A DNA stretch of 30,887 nucleotides from Fluviibacter sp048859965 (lineage in GTDB: Bacteria > Pseudomonadota > Gammaproteobacteria > Burkholderiales > Rhodocyclaceae). The DNA lies in NCBI GenBank assembly GCA_048859965.1, contig JBLIZO010000059.1, forward strand, positions 1-30,887, written 5' to 3'. Position 1 is the stretch's first letter. Every line of letters begins with the position of its first letter. This document shows, piece by piece, positions 16,512 through 23,253 of the stretch. Below the pieces are notes generated by a model that did no database searches, was not told the origin of the DNA, and saw only the letters and a list, made by a program, of their open reading frames with translations. The position numbers and the translations under genes were made by a program.

Positions 16512-17572
16512 GTTTTGAAGCCCTCATCGCCCAGTGGGGGGAAGAACATCTGCTCCTGCTGGGCGGCTTGATCATCGGCATCATCTTCGGCATCGCAGCA
16601 CAGCAATCCCGCTTCTGTCTCCGCGCCGCCACGATGGAAGTCGCCCACGGCCAACCCGGAGGACGCCTCGCCATCTGGCTGATCACCTTTTCAATCGCAC
16701 TGATTGCGACTCAGTTGCTCATCCTGGGTGGTCAGTTCGACACTAACGGTTTACGTCAGTTCAGTAATCGCGGTTCACTCTCCGGCGCCATCATCGGCGG
16801 ACTGATCTTTGGTGTCGGCATGGCGCTCAGTCGCGCCTGCTCCGGCCGTATGCTCGTGCTGACCGGTGGCGGTAACCTGCGTGCCTTGCTGACCGGCCTG
16901 GTCTTCGCCGTCGCGGCGCAGGCCTCTTTGGAAGGGGTTCTATCGCCGCTTCGCAACGAAATCGGCAGCTGGTGGACGATTGACGGCCCCTCGCGCAACC
17001 TGCTCGGCCTTACCGGTGTCGGCAATTTCGGCGCCCTGGCGTTCAGCCTGATCTGGCTGGTACTCGGTGTCTGGATGGTCCGTAAACACGCCGTCTCCGC
17101 GTACACCGTCATCATGGGGTGCATCGTCGGCACCATGATTGCCGCAGCATGGTGGTTCAACTTCGGCGTCGCCAACAACTCCTTCGAGATCGTTCCCGTT
17201 CATTCACTGAGTTTCGCTTCGCCCACCTCCGACACGCTCATGTACTTTCTGGCACCGCCCGGCGGCGCTTTCACCTTCGACCTCGGCCTGATCCCAGGCG
17301 TACTGCTCGGTGCTCTGGGCGCGGCACTCATCAGCCGCACCTTCAGGCTGGAAGGTTTTCAAGAACCACGCACCATGATCCGCTACATTCTGGGTGGTTG
17401 TTTCATGGGCTTCGGCGCCATACTGGCCGGCGGCTGTGCCATCGGTGCGGGCGTATCGGGCGCATCAGTTTTTGCCGTCACCGCCTGGCTGACGTTGTGG
17501 TCCATCTGGATTGGTGCCGTACTGACCGACTTCATCGTCGATCGCTGGCTCTTCAAAAATCCTATTCATTAA
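16508..17572 (+). CDS. YeeE/YedE (TsuA-like) sulfur-compound transporter
   Basis: The 354-residue inner-membrane protein has about ten hydrophobic helices. It carries the three conserved cysteine motifs of the YeeE/YedE family: QQSRFCLRAA (Cys37), SRACSGRM (Cys111) and GGCAIGAGVSG near residue 307. In the Spirochaeta TsuA protein such cysteines line the thiosulfate path. The ATG overlaps the stop of the DsrE-like gene by four bases. TsuA-type transporters often work with a small TusA/TsuB or DsrE-like sulfur carrier; here the partner seems to be the exported DsrE protein. Thiosulfate or sulfane sulfur import is the best guess; direction and substrate are not proven by sequence. Confidence 0.9.
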   Translation: MSFEALIAQWGEEHLLLLGGLIIGIIFGIAAQQSRFCLRAATMEVAHGQPGGRLAIWLITFSIALIATQLLILGGQFDTNGLRQFSNRGSLSGAIIGGLIFGVGMALSRACSGRMLVLTGGGNLRALLTGLVFAVAAQASLEGVLSPLRNEIGSWWTIDGPSRNLLGLTGVGNFGALAFSLIWLVLGVWMVRKHAVSAYTVIMGCIVGTMIAAAWWFNFGVANNSFEIVPVHSLSFASPTSDTLMYFLAPPGGAFTFDLGLIPGVLLGALGAALISRTFRLEGFQEPRTMIRYILGGCFMGFGAILAGGCAIGAGVSGASVFAVTAWLTLWSIWIGAVLTDFIVDRWLFKNPIH

Positions 17573-17581
17573 GGCGCTGCC

Positions 17582-18436
17582 ATGCAGACACCATCGCAAC
17601 TCTCTCGCCGCACCTTCCTCATCGGGCTGCTTTCCACCGGCTACGCCCTGGCGGCAGAACCCGTTGCAGACAACATCATCCGCACCAGTCGCGATGGCCT
17701 GACTGACGGGCAGATCGAGATTCCCGTCGGCGACGGCAAAATCCCCGCCTACTATGCCCGACCGGCCAAAGCCGGGCGCTACCCCGTCGTCCTGGTCATT
17801 CACGAAGCCTTTGGCGTGCACGAACACATTCAGGATATTGTCCGTCGTTATGCCAAAGCAGGCTATCTGGCTGTAGCACCGGAGCTCTTCGTGCGTCAGG
17901 GCGATCCGTCGCGTCACACGGATGTGGCAAAAATCTTCAGCGACATTATCTCGAAGGTCTCTGACGATCAGGTCAACCGCGATCTCGATGCAACGCTTGC
18001 CTACGCGCGAAAACAGCTTGGCGGCCACAAAACGCTGGCTGCCGCCGTCGGCTATTGCTGGGGTGGACGCGCCGTCTGGGAGTACGCCTATCACAACCCG
18101 AAGCTCACTGCCGGCCTGGCCTACTATGGCCGTGTCGAAGGCATGGTGGCGGATGAGCGACCGCTCGACCCGGTGGATTTCGGTTCGGAGCTAAAGGTCC
18201 CTGTACTGGGTTTCTATGCTGAAAAGGACACCGGTATCAGCCTGGAGTCCGTCGCACGGATGCAGGCCGAACTGGCCAAATCAAACAGTGGTTCGGAAAT
18301 TATCATCCTGCCCGGCGTCGGCCATGCCTTTAACGCCGATTACCGCGCAAACTACAATAAGGCGGCCGCCGAAAAAACCTGGGCCTTAGGTCTTGCCTGG
18401 TTCCAGAAGCACGGAATGTCGGGCGCAGCAACATGA
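17582..18436 (+). CDS. Dienelactone hydrolase family protein, Tat-exported
   Basis: The 284-residue alpha/beta hydrolase begins with a twin-arginine signal (SRRTFLIGLLSTGYALA), so it probably acts in the periplasm. Family marks are VIHEAFGVHEHIQDIVRR, the nucleophile loop GYCWGG with Cys159, FYAEKDTG with the candidate Asp, and PGVGHAFNAD with the candidate His, completing a Cys-Asp-His triad. Cytoplasmic members hydrolyse dienelactone; exported ones (YghX-like) have no assigned substrate. It follows the transporter gene by 9 bases and appears to be part of the sox-linked transcript. A role in sulfur metabolism is suggested only by location; a cysteine nucleophile could handle persulfide or thioester substrates. 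Confidence 0.88.
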   Translation: MQTPSQLSRRTFLIGLLSTGYALAAEPVADNIIRTSRDGLTDGQIEIPVGDGKIPAYYARPAKAGRYPVVLVIHEAFGVHEHIQDIVRRYAKAGYLAVAPELFVRQGDPSRHTDVAKIFSDIISKVSDDQVNRDLDATLAYARKQLGGHKTLAAAVGYCWGGRAVWEYAYHNPKLTAGLAYYGRVEGMVADERPLDPVDFGSELKVPVLGFYAEKDTGISLESVARMQAELAKSNSGSEIIILPGVGHAFNADYRANYNKAAAEKTWALGLAWFQKHGMSGAAT

Positions 18437-18476
18437 AACGGACAGATCTTTGAACCAAACACCGGGGGCGCATTCC

Positions 18477-18917
18477 ATGACTCTGATTCGTGCAGCAATA
18501 TGCAGCGTCATCCTGGTCACCGCTTACCCGGCGTTCAGCCAGAATACACCGCACCCAAGCCTTGATGAACATTCCCTGTTAAGGCCTGCGGGATTCAAAC
18601 CGAAATACCCGGAGAGCAGCACGGCCATCGCACGTGGTCGCCAGCTTTTCAAAGATCCCCGTCTGTCCACTAACGGTCGGTCCTGTAGTTCGTGTCATAC
18701 CGATATTGACAGCTTTGGCGCTCGCTTCGGATCCCCCTACCCGCATGCGGCCATGAACAGCAAAGCACGGTTCGGTGTAGATCAAATGCATCTCGACGAA
18801 ATTATTCAGGTTTGCATGCAAGGCCCCATGAGAAATCTCCCTTTCGAATGGGGCTCACGTGAACAGATCGACATCACGACCTATCTGCTCAAGGTTCAAG
18901 TCACTGGAAAAATGTAG
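18477..18917 (+). CDS. Small exported c-type cytochrome, SoxA-like C-terminal pattern
   Basis: The 146-residue protein has a signal peptide (about residues 1-21, ending AYPAFS). A single heme site, CSSCH, lies at 70-74, preceded by RGRQLFKDPRLSTNG. Towards the C-terminus, VCMQGPMRNLPFEWGSREQ at 112-130 recalls the heme-ligand segment of SoxA, where a cysteine replaces the usual methionine; Cys113 is in the corresponding place, with Met114 and Met118 as other candidates. It is the last plus-strand gene of the sox-linked run, 40 bases after the dienelactone hydrolase gene. It could accept electrons from a sulfur enzyme or be a reduced thiosulfotransferase-like cytochrome. No named family is recognised with certainty. 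Confidence 0.85.
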   Translation: MTLIRAAICSVILVTAYPAFSQNTPHPSLDEHSLLRPAGFKPKYPESSTAIARGRQLFKDPRLSTNGRSCSSCHTDIDSFGARFGSPYPHAAMNSKARFGVDQMHLDEIIQVCMQGPMRNLPFEWGSREQIDITTYLLKVQVTGKM

Positions 18918-18957
18918 TCGTTCTATCAGGTTTTAATCGTGTGCCTCACGAGAAGCG

Positions 18958-19164
18958 TCACGACTTTTTCTCAGACGTGGTGCCGGACGGTATCTCCAAT
19001 CCCCAGTCGCCATGCTCGTACCAATCATCACCCAGCAATTCAGCGGGATGTTGCGTACGATCCGAGCCATTGCCACACTTCAAATCATCCACCGGGCAAT
19101 ACTGATCACACCCCCAACAAATGCGTTCGGGATGTTTGGGGTTTAGTGGAAATTTCTTAGCCAT
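18958..19164 (-). CDS. DUF3079 family small protein
   Basis: The 68-residue product starts MAKKFPLNPKHPERICWGCDQYC and continues with CGNGSDRTQHPAELLGDDWYE, the pattern of DUF3079. Four cysteines (CWGC, C, C) suggest a metal-binding cluster, probably zinc. No function is established. There is no clear Shine-Dalgarno; a long hairpin-forming sequence begins 9 bases upstream of the ATG. The gene is convergent with the cytochrome gene and divergent from NnrS. Confidence 0.9.
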   Translation of the reverse strand: MAKKFPLNPKHPERICWGCDQYCPVDDLKCGNGSDRTQHPAELLGDDWYEHGDWGLEIPSGTTSEKKS

Positions 19165-19172
19165 CGATTACA

Positions 19173-19234
19173 CATCATGGCGAGATTGCGACCGCAAATA
19201 AATACATATTTGTAGGTAGCAGACCGCCATGATG
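19173..19234. repeat. 62-bp concentric inverted repeat (long interrupted hairpin) between DUF3079 and NnrS genes
   Basis: CATCATGGCG (19173-19182) and CGCCATGATG (19225-19234) are perfect 10-bp arms. CAAATA (19195-19200) and TATTTG (19207-19212) are perfect 6-bp arms around an AATACA loop. Both pairs share the same centre (19203.5). Between them 19186-19193 pairs with 19215-19222 with six Watson-Crick pairs, one G-U and one mismatch, separated by small asymmetric internal loops. Altogether 22 Watson-Crick pairs fold the whole segment. It lies in the 120-base gap between two divergent genes and ends 50 bases before the NnrS ATG. It could be a structured leader, a small RNA, a double operator, or a mobile REP/MITE-like unit; no family is recognised. 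Confidence 0.7.
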
Positions 19235-19284
19235 CGGATAGATCACCACCACGCACCGCACAAGTCGTCTGCAATAATCTCGGC

Positions 19285-20478
19285 ATGAAACACCGCCTCA
19301 ACACGCTGACCTGTTTTAACGCGCCAGTATGGCTCGCCGGCTTTCGACCATTCTTTATCGCCACGTGCATCAGTGGCGCACTGTTTCCATTAGTTTGGGT
19401 AACGATCTATAGCGGCACACTTGAGAACCCGATCCCTGCATTCAATCCCTTTATCAGCGCATTGCATTGGCATATGCACGAGATGTTCTTCGGGTTCGGC
19501 TGGGCCTTGCTCGGGGGCTTTCTGCTAACCGCCAGCAAAAACTGGGTGGGTATCCGTGGCCGCCACGGGGGTACGCTGTTACTACTGGTTCTGTTCTGGT
19601 GTCTGGATCGCATCGCCATGGCATATGGCGGCAACTGGCCAGACGCGCTGGTTTATAGCGTATCGCTCCCGTTCATACTCATGATCGTCGCATTACTCGA
19701 GTTTGATTTGATCAAACATCACACAAACGACAGCTATAAAGACAATGTTTATTTCATCCTGGCGCTCCCCCTCTTCATTGTCGCCAAGCTGGCGCTGCTC
19801 ACCAAGAGCGCCGATCCGGCACTCGGTATCTCCATGACACTGGGCTTGTTCCGGCTTTGCTTCCTGCTGATGCTGGAGCGAACCCTGGAAGCCTTCATGA
19901 AGGGCGCCTTTGGCATTACACTCAGACGAATCGCCTGGATCGACCACGCCATCAAATCTCTCGGGTTCATCCTCATATTTTCTTACGGGATTCGACCAGA
20001 CCTGCAAACACCGTTGTGCCTCCTGCTGGCCGCATTGATGATGATCCGCTGGACTTACTGGCATCCACAGAAAGCACTTCGCCGCATTGATATTGGCGTG
20101 ATGTACCTGGGATATCTGGCCATTTCAGCCAATCTGATCATTCAAGGCCTGATCCCGTTCTACGGGCATTGGGGCAGTTCTCTGGCAACCCATGTTTTTA
20201 CACTCGGTGCCATCGGTCTGATTGCCCCTGCCATGATTGTGCGCATCAGCAATGGGCATACGGGCAGAAAAGTGTCTTTCGCCGTCATGGATAAACTCAG
20301 CATCTATCTCATGCTGGTTGCACTGGCGTTCCGCATTGGCGCACCATTTCTGATGGCAGACCTGTACACGCTATGGCTCTCTGTTTCGGCGCTCTGCTGG
20401 TTTACCGGCTTCACGATCACGGGCTACCGCTGCATCCCGATGCTGCTTGCCCCGCGCATTGATGGGCGAATCCACTGA
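19285..20478 (+). CDS. nnrS: NnrS family membrane protein
   Basis: The 397-residue integral membrane protein has about twelve hydrophobic segments. The family signature PVWLAGFRPFFI and the histidine-rich HWHMHEMFFGFGWALLGGFLLTA are near the N-terminus; NnrS is reported to be a heme- and copper-containing protein protecting against nitrosative stress. Later segments such as HVFTLGAIGLIAPAMIVRISNGHTGRK are also typical. No FNR/DNR-type box (TTGAT-N4-ATCAA) is visible upstream, and no Shine-Dalgarno is evident. The convergent DUF2249-like gene ends 2 bases after it, and DUF2249 genes are often found near nitrogen-oxide genes. Confidence 0.9.
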   Translation: MKHRLNTLTCFNAPVWLAGFRPFFIATCISGALFPLVWVTIYSGTLENPIPAFNPFISALHWHMHEMFFGFGWALLGGFLLTASKNWVGIRGRHGGTLLLLVLFWCLDRIAMAYGGNWPDALVYSVSLPFILMIVALLEFDLIKHHTNDSYKDNVYFILALPLFIVAKLALLTKSADPALGISMTLGLFRLCFLLMLERTLEAFMKGAFGITLRRIAWIDHAIKSLGFILIFSYGIRPDLQTPLCLLLAALMMIRWTYWHPQKALRRIDIGVMYLGYLAISANLIIQGLIPFYGHWGSSLATHVFTLGAIGLIAPAMIVRISNGHTGRKVSFAVMDKLSIYLMLVALAFRIGAPFLMADLYTLWLSVSALCWFTGFTITGYRCIPMLLAPRIDGRIH

Positions 20479-20480
20479 CG

Positions 20481-20753
20481 TCAGTCGTAAACTTTTTTGA
20501 AATCGATGATGACCGCGCCGTCCCGGTTCTGCAGATACTGGAAGATCAGCTTTGCACCATAGCGAATGGCGATTTTCTGAATCAGACCCAACGGGTTCTG
20601 ATCGATGGACAGCCTGAGAATCTCGCCCTGCCTCAAACCATTCATCGCCGCGATCAATGCAGCCTCTTGCGAACAGCCCTGAAAGCGATCCCCATAAAAA
20701 TGATGAATGTCCGTAGCGTCGGAGGCCAGAAGCCTGGAGACAGCCGCCATCAT
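20481..20753 (-). CDS. Small DUF2249 / TusA-like protein
   Basis: The 90-residue product contains the stretch LRQGEILRLSIDQNPLGLIQKIAIRYG, followed by FQYLQNRDGAVIIDFKKV. This matches the two-strand, helix pattern of DUF2249, a TusA/SirA-related fold often encoded near NnrS and denitrification genes. Adjacent ATGs at 20753 and 20750 follow a G-rich stretch (GGGGGGTGA). The catalytic cysteine of TusA proteins is not at the usual CPxP place; the only cysteine visible is Cys27 in FQGCSQE. It is convergent with NnrS. Function unknown. Confidence 0.65.
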   Translation of the reverse strand: MMAAVSRLLASDATDIHHFYGDRFQGCSQEAALIAAMNGLRQGEILRLSIDQNPLGLIQKIAIRYGAKLIFQYLQNRDGAVIIDFKKVYD

Positions 20754-20914
20754 TCACCCCCCAATGCCCGATTGATTCAGTCGGACAATTATCAGCAAAC
20801 CCGTGCAGGCTTGAAATACCTACTTTGGCGTATTCACGAGAAATTGAGGAGGATAGCAACCGGCTTCGCCCACCGTTCAGTGGGTTTTCACAGTCAGTAA
20901 CAGCAACGAAGCAA

Positions 20915-20991
20915 TGGTCGGGGTGAGAGGATTCGAACCTCCGGCCTCTACGTCCCGAACGTAGCGCTCTACCAGGCTAAGCTACACCCCG
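20915..20991 (-). tRNA. tRNA-Pro(CGG)
   Basis: Read on the minus strand from 20991, the segment has a 7-bp acceptor stem (CGGGGTG with CACCCCG), a D-loop with AGCCTGGTAGAGC, an anticodon arm CTACG-TTCGGGA-CGTAG giving anticodon CGG, the T-arm GGTTCGAATCC, and an encoded CCA at 20917-20915. It reads CCG codons as proline. No integrase or duplicated 3' end is present nearby. Confidence 0.97.
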
Positions 20992-21034
20992 ACAAAATGG
21001 GCGATCAGATACCGCATGCCCAAACAGAAGCGGA

Positions 21035-21063
21035 ATTTTAGCAAAGCGGGCAAAAAATTGGAA
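21035..21063 (-). promoter_or_regulatory. Candidate sigma-70 promoter of tRNA-Pro
   Basis: On the minus strand TAAAAT (21040-21035) lies 17 bases after TTCCAA (21063-21058). The predicted start is about 35 bases before the mature tRNA 5' end. The -10 is good and the -35 is weak. Confidence 0.45.
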
Positions 21064-21156
21064 GTCTTTGGCTGCCGAAGGCTCCATTAACCCGCCATCC
21101 GTTGATATGATCGGTACACCAAGGCGCCCGCCTCTTTCATCACCACAGGGTCAAAC

Positions 21157-21396
21157 ATGAAAAAACTGATCGCCGTCACCATCGCCGCCGCATTCACTTC
21201 GCTGAGCATGGCGCAGACCGCCGCCCCAACGGCACCCGTTGCACCCGCCGCCGTTGCCGCCGAGCCGGCTGCAGCACCAGCGGCTGCCAAACCAGCCGCC
21301 AAAGCGAAAACGTCGAAAAAACAGACTAAAGCCAGCAAACCGGCCAAGTCTAAAAAGACCACAAAGAAATCAGCCAAGAGCAAAAAGAAGTCTTGA
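21157..21396 (+). CDS. Small exported Ala/Pro/Lys-rich protein
   Basis: The 79-residue product has a clear signal peptide (MKKLIAVTIAAAFTSLSMA, cleavage before QTAAP). The rest is low complexity: an Ala/Pro/Val segment (about 20-48) and then a Lys/Ser/Thr/Ala tail (49-79) with about 16 lysines and no acidic residue. The tail is like histone H1 or bacterial AlgP/PhaM-type DNA-binding tails, yet the signal predicts export. It may bind acidic polymers such as LPS, extracellular DNA or teichoic-like glycans. An AGGG site stands in front. A TATGAT candidate -10 occurs at 21106-21111. Confidence 0.75.
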   Translation: MKKLIAVTIAAAFTSLSMAQTAAPTAPVAPAAVAAEPAAAPAAAKPAAKAKTSKKQTKASKPAKSKKTTKKSAKSKKKS

Positions 21397-21402
21397 TATC
21401 AC

Positions 21403-21418
21403 AGCCCGCCTGCGGGCT
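21403..21418. terminator. Short GC-rich hairpin between convergent small genes
   Basis: AGCCCG (21403-21408) pairs with CGGGCT (21413-21418) around CCTG. It lies just after the 21157 gene and overlaps the end of the next minus-strand gene. There is no T-tract, so it is a weak candidate. Confidence 0.4.
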
Positions 21419-21620
21419 AACCCGCGTCTTCGCAATCGTTCCGCGACTGCAGCCACCAAACCAGATCTTCCCCTTGCAGCGGCATGGGGATCATCTGGTT
21501 TTTTTGCCAGACAAAAACCGGCGCGTAATACATATAGCGCGCCATCATTTCGTGACGGGAACTCACCGCAAAAAACGGTTTACCCGTGCGAATCGCATCT
21601 CGTATTTGATCGTCGGTCAT
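21417..21620 (-). CDS. Small hypothetical protein with consensus ribosome site
   Basis: The 67-residue product (starts MTDDQIRDAIRTGKPFFAV, ends RNDCEDAG) is not recognised. It has no signal peptide; an aromatic, tyrosine/tryptophan-rich centre (ARYMYYAPVFVWQKN) is followed by GEDLVWWLQSR. An exact AGGAGG at 21629-21634, eight bases before the ATG, argues strongly that it is translated. It is convergent with the exported Lys-rich protein and divergent from the lipoprotein. Confidence 0.7.
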   Translation of the reverse strand: MTDDQIRDAIRTGKPFFAVSSRHEMMARYMYYAPVFVWQKNQMIPMPLQGEDLVWWLQSRNDCEDAG

Positions 21621-21686
21621 GATTCATACCTCCTCAACGTCATAGACCAGAATACGCCCTTATTGCACGGTTGACGATGCCTGCCC

Positions 21687-21695
21687 TGCTATATT
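21687..21695 (+). promoter_or_regulatory. Candidate extended -10 upstream of the lipoprotein gene
   Basis: TGCTATATT fits an extended -10 with TATATT at 21690-21695. A TTGACG at 21671-21676 is only 13 bases away, too close for a normal -35. The distance to ATG 21726 is about 30 bases. Confidence 0.35.
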
Positions 21696-21725
21696 GCCGA
21701 CATGTCACTCGAAGAGCACACCAAC

Positions 21726-22280
21726 ATGACCGCACGATCCCAAGTCGCCACAATGACCCTTCGTTTTCTGGCGATCAGCGCCGTCGCCCTGCTCGTGGGC
21801 TGCGCCGGTTATTCCGGCGCGGGGCTCAAACCCGGCATCGCGACGGTCGCCGATGTTGAAACCACCATGGGCGATCCGGCCATGGTCTGGAAAAACAAAC
21901 AGGGGCAGATCATCCAACTGGCCTATCCGCGCGGCCCGGCAGGCTACGTGAGTTTCATGGCCTATTTTAACGATGCGGGCAAACTGGAAAAAATCGAACA
22001 GGTACTGGACGAGCGGCATTTCGCTCAGCTCAAGGCCGGTATGACACAGGCGGATGTGTTGCGCATTCTTGGCCCTTATCGGGATACCAATGTCTTTCCG
22101 GCACGCAACGAACTTGACTGGAACTACGGCTATTGCTCGCAGAATCTGCAGCGCATGGCCTATTCGGTCATGTTCGATACCCAGACCGACCTGGTCACAG
22201 GCGGCCAGACCAACCCGGACCCACTGTTTCCCGGTGGAAAAATGTACGCGCAACCGTGCATTCCCTGGACCGGAAACTGA
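21726..22280 (+). CDS. Outer-membrane lipoprotein with two BamE/SmpA-like repeats
   Basis: The protein has a lipobox LLVGC with the lipidated cysteine about 26 residues from ATG 21726; other in-frame starts are 21702 and 21753, and none has a good ribosome site. The mature part shows the BamE/SmpA-OmlA pattern twice: LKPGIATVADVETTMGDP and LKAGMTQADVLRILGPYRD, each followed by a strand-rich section. About 184 residues. BamE is part of the outer-membrane assembly machine but is shorter, with one repeat; this is a two-repeat relative of unknown partner. It ends directly against a convergent small open frame. Confidence 0.82.
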   Translation: MTARSQVATMTLRFLAISAVALLVGCAGYSGAGLKPGIATVADVETTMGDPAMVWKNKQGQIIQLAYPRGPAGYVSFMAYFNDAGKLEKIEQVLDERHFAQLKAGMTQADVLRILGPYRDTNVFPARNELDWNYGYCSQNLQRMAYSVMFDTQTDLVTGGQTNPDPLFPGGKMYAQPCIPWTGN

Positions 22281-22433
22281 TTATTGCGCTTTGGTCACAC
22301 CGGCGGCAAAGATCATCGCGCTGTTAAACCACGTATAAGACGCAATCGCCGCCAGCTCGGCCCAGTAGTCCACAAGCTGCAACGCGGGAGTCAGGTTAAG
22401 CGCCTGGGCGGGCGCTGTGGTGTGCTCATTCAT
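22281..22433 (-). CDS. Possible small hypothetical protein
   Basis: A 50-residue product from ATG 22433, MNEHTTAPAQALNLTPALQLVD and a hydrophobic aromatic end (ASYTWFNSAMIFAAGVTK). No family is recognised and no good ribosome site precedes it. It abuts the convergent lipoprotein stop exactly. The amphipathic, Ala-rich make-up is compatible with a real small protein, but a chance frame is possible. Confidence 0.4.
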   Translation of the reverse strand: MNEHTTAPAQALNLTPALQLVDYWAELAAIASYTWFNSAMIFAAGVTKAQ

Positions 22434-22513
22434 AGGCGCATTATGGCCTGCTCGAAACCGGCAAAGCAAGGCTTGTCTGATACGATAGATGCATTCGTCT
22501 TCGGGAGGTGCCC

Positions 22514-22666
22514 GTGTACCTTATTTTTCTGATCACGCTCGTTACCGGCATCGCCATCCTCGGTGGCCGACGCGGCATAGGCATAACACTCAGCGTCGCC
22601 AGCATCATCACCCTCGCCGGCCTGCTGTTTCACCACATGACCGACAAGCTGCCCATCAGCCTGTAA
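22514..22666 (+). CDS. DUF5993-like small membrane protein, GTG start
   Basis: A 50-residue frame begins at GTG 22514, five bases after a strong GGGAGG (22503-22508). The product MYLIFLITLVTGIAILGGRRGIG continues with a second hydrophobic segment (ITLSVASIITLAGLLF) and ends HHMTDKLPISL. Two membrane helices separated by GRRG and the HHxTD end match the DUF5993 proteins that sit just before dsbB-type genes in many proteobacteria. It is 16 bases from dsbB, so the two are one transcriptional unit. A DsbB accessory role is likely but untested. Confidence 0.82.
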   Translation: MYLIFLITLVTGIAILGGRRGIGITLSVASIITLAGLLFHHMTDKLPISL

Positions 22667-22682
22667 CGAAAGCGAGCACACC

Positions 22683-23243
22683 ATGAATACCTCTCGTCTC
22701 GTGCACAGCCTGAATGTTCTGGCGCTGGCCGTCATCACCTTCATTCTGGTCGGCGCTTTCGCCGAGCAACTCCTGCTCGGCGAGCTTCCCTGTCCGCTCT
22801 GTCTGCTGCAACGAGCCGGTCTCATCACCGCCGGCCTCGGTTTTCTGCTGAACCTGCGTTTCGGCGTTCAGCCCGCACATTACGGCGTGGCGCTGCTGGG
22901 CAGCCTTGTCGGTGCCGCCGGTTCGATGCGCCAGATTCTGTTGCACATTGCACCGGGAGACCCCGGCTACGCCGGCACCGCTTTCGGCCTGCACCTTTAC
23001 ACGTGGGCCTTCGTTGCTTTTGTCTGCCTGATGATCGGCATTGGCGTCCTGCTGGTGATCCATCCCGGCGGCAACGACCATCGTCTGCAGCTCCGTGGCC
23101 GCTTATCGGCGCTGGTCATGCTCGGCTTCGTCGGCATCATCCTGGCCAATCTGGTTTCCACCCTGCTCGAATGCGGTCTGACGCAGTGCCCGGACAACCC
23201 GATCAGTTACCAATGGCTGGATTTCCTGAAGTCGTCACGTTAA
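22683..23243 (+). CDS. dsbB: DsbB-family disulfide bond formation protein, C-terminal second cysteine pair
   Basis: The 186-residue inner-membrane protein has CPLC at 37-40 in the first periplasmic loop and the following LLQRAGL, which reoxidises DsbA and passes electrons to quinone. The loop where E. coli DsbB has Cys104 and Cys130 (here about 89-104) has no cysteine. Instead, a fifth hydrophobic segment (141-163) is followed by ECGLTQCPDN with Cys164 and Cys169, predicted periplasmic. So the second redox pair seems to have moved to the C-terminus. It is coupled to the DUF5993-like gene, and a beta-barrel gene starts 10 bases later. No dsbA is in the window. Confidence 0.9.
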   Translation: MNTSRLVHSLNVLALAVITFILVGAFAEQLLLGELPCPLCLLQRAGLITAGLGFLLNLRFGVQPAHYGVALLGSLVGAAGSMRQILLHIAPGDPGYAGTAFGLHLYTWAFVAFVCLMIGIGVLLVIHPGGNDHRLQLRGRLSALVMLGFVGIILANLVSTLLECGLTQCPDNPISYQWLDFLKSSR

Positions 23244-23253
23244 CCACGCGCCG

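Noticed and set aside
19165..19284. FNR/DNR box upstream of nnrS
   Set aside because: No TTGAT-N4-ATCAA-like sequence was found; the dominant structure is the 62-bp inverted repeat.
20869..20888. CCCAC/GTGGG hairpin followed by TTTT, a possible plus-strand terminator
   Set aside because: The stem is only 5 bp and no plus-strand gene ends close before it.
20915..20991. tRNA-Pro as an integration site of a genomic island
   Set aside because: No integrase, no duplicated tRNA 3' end and no change in gene type on either side.
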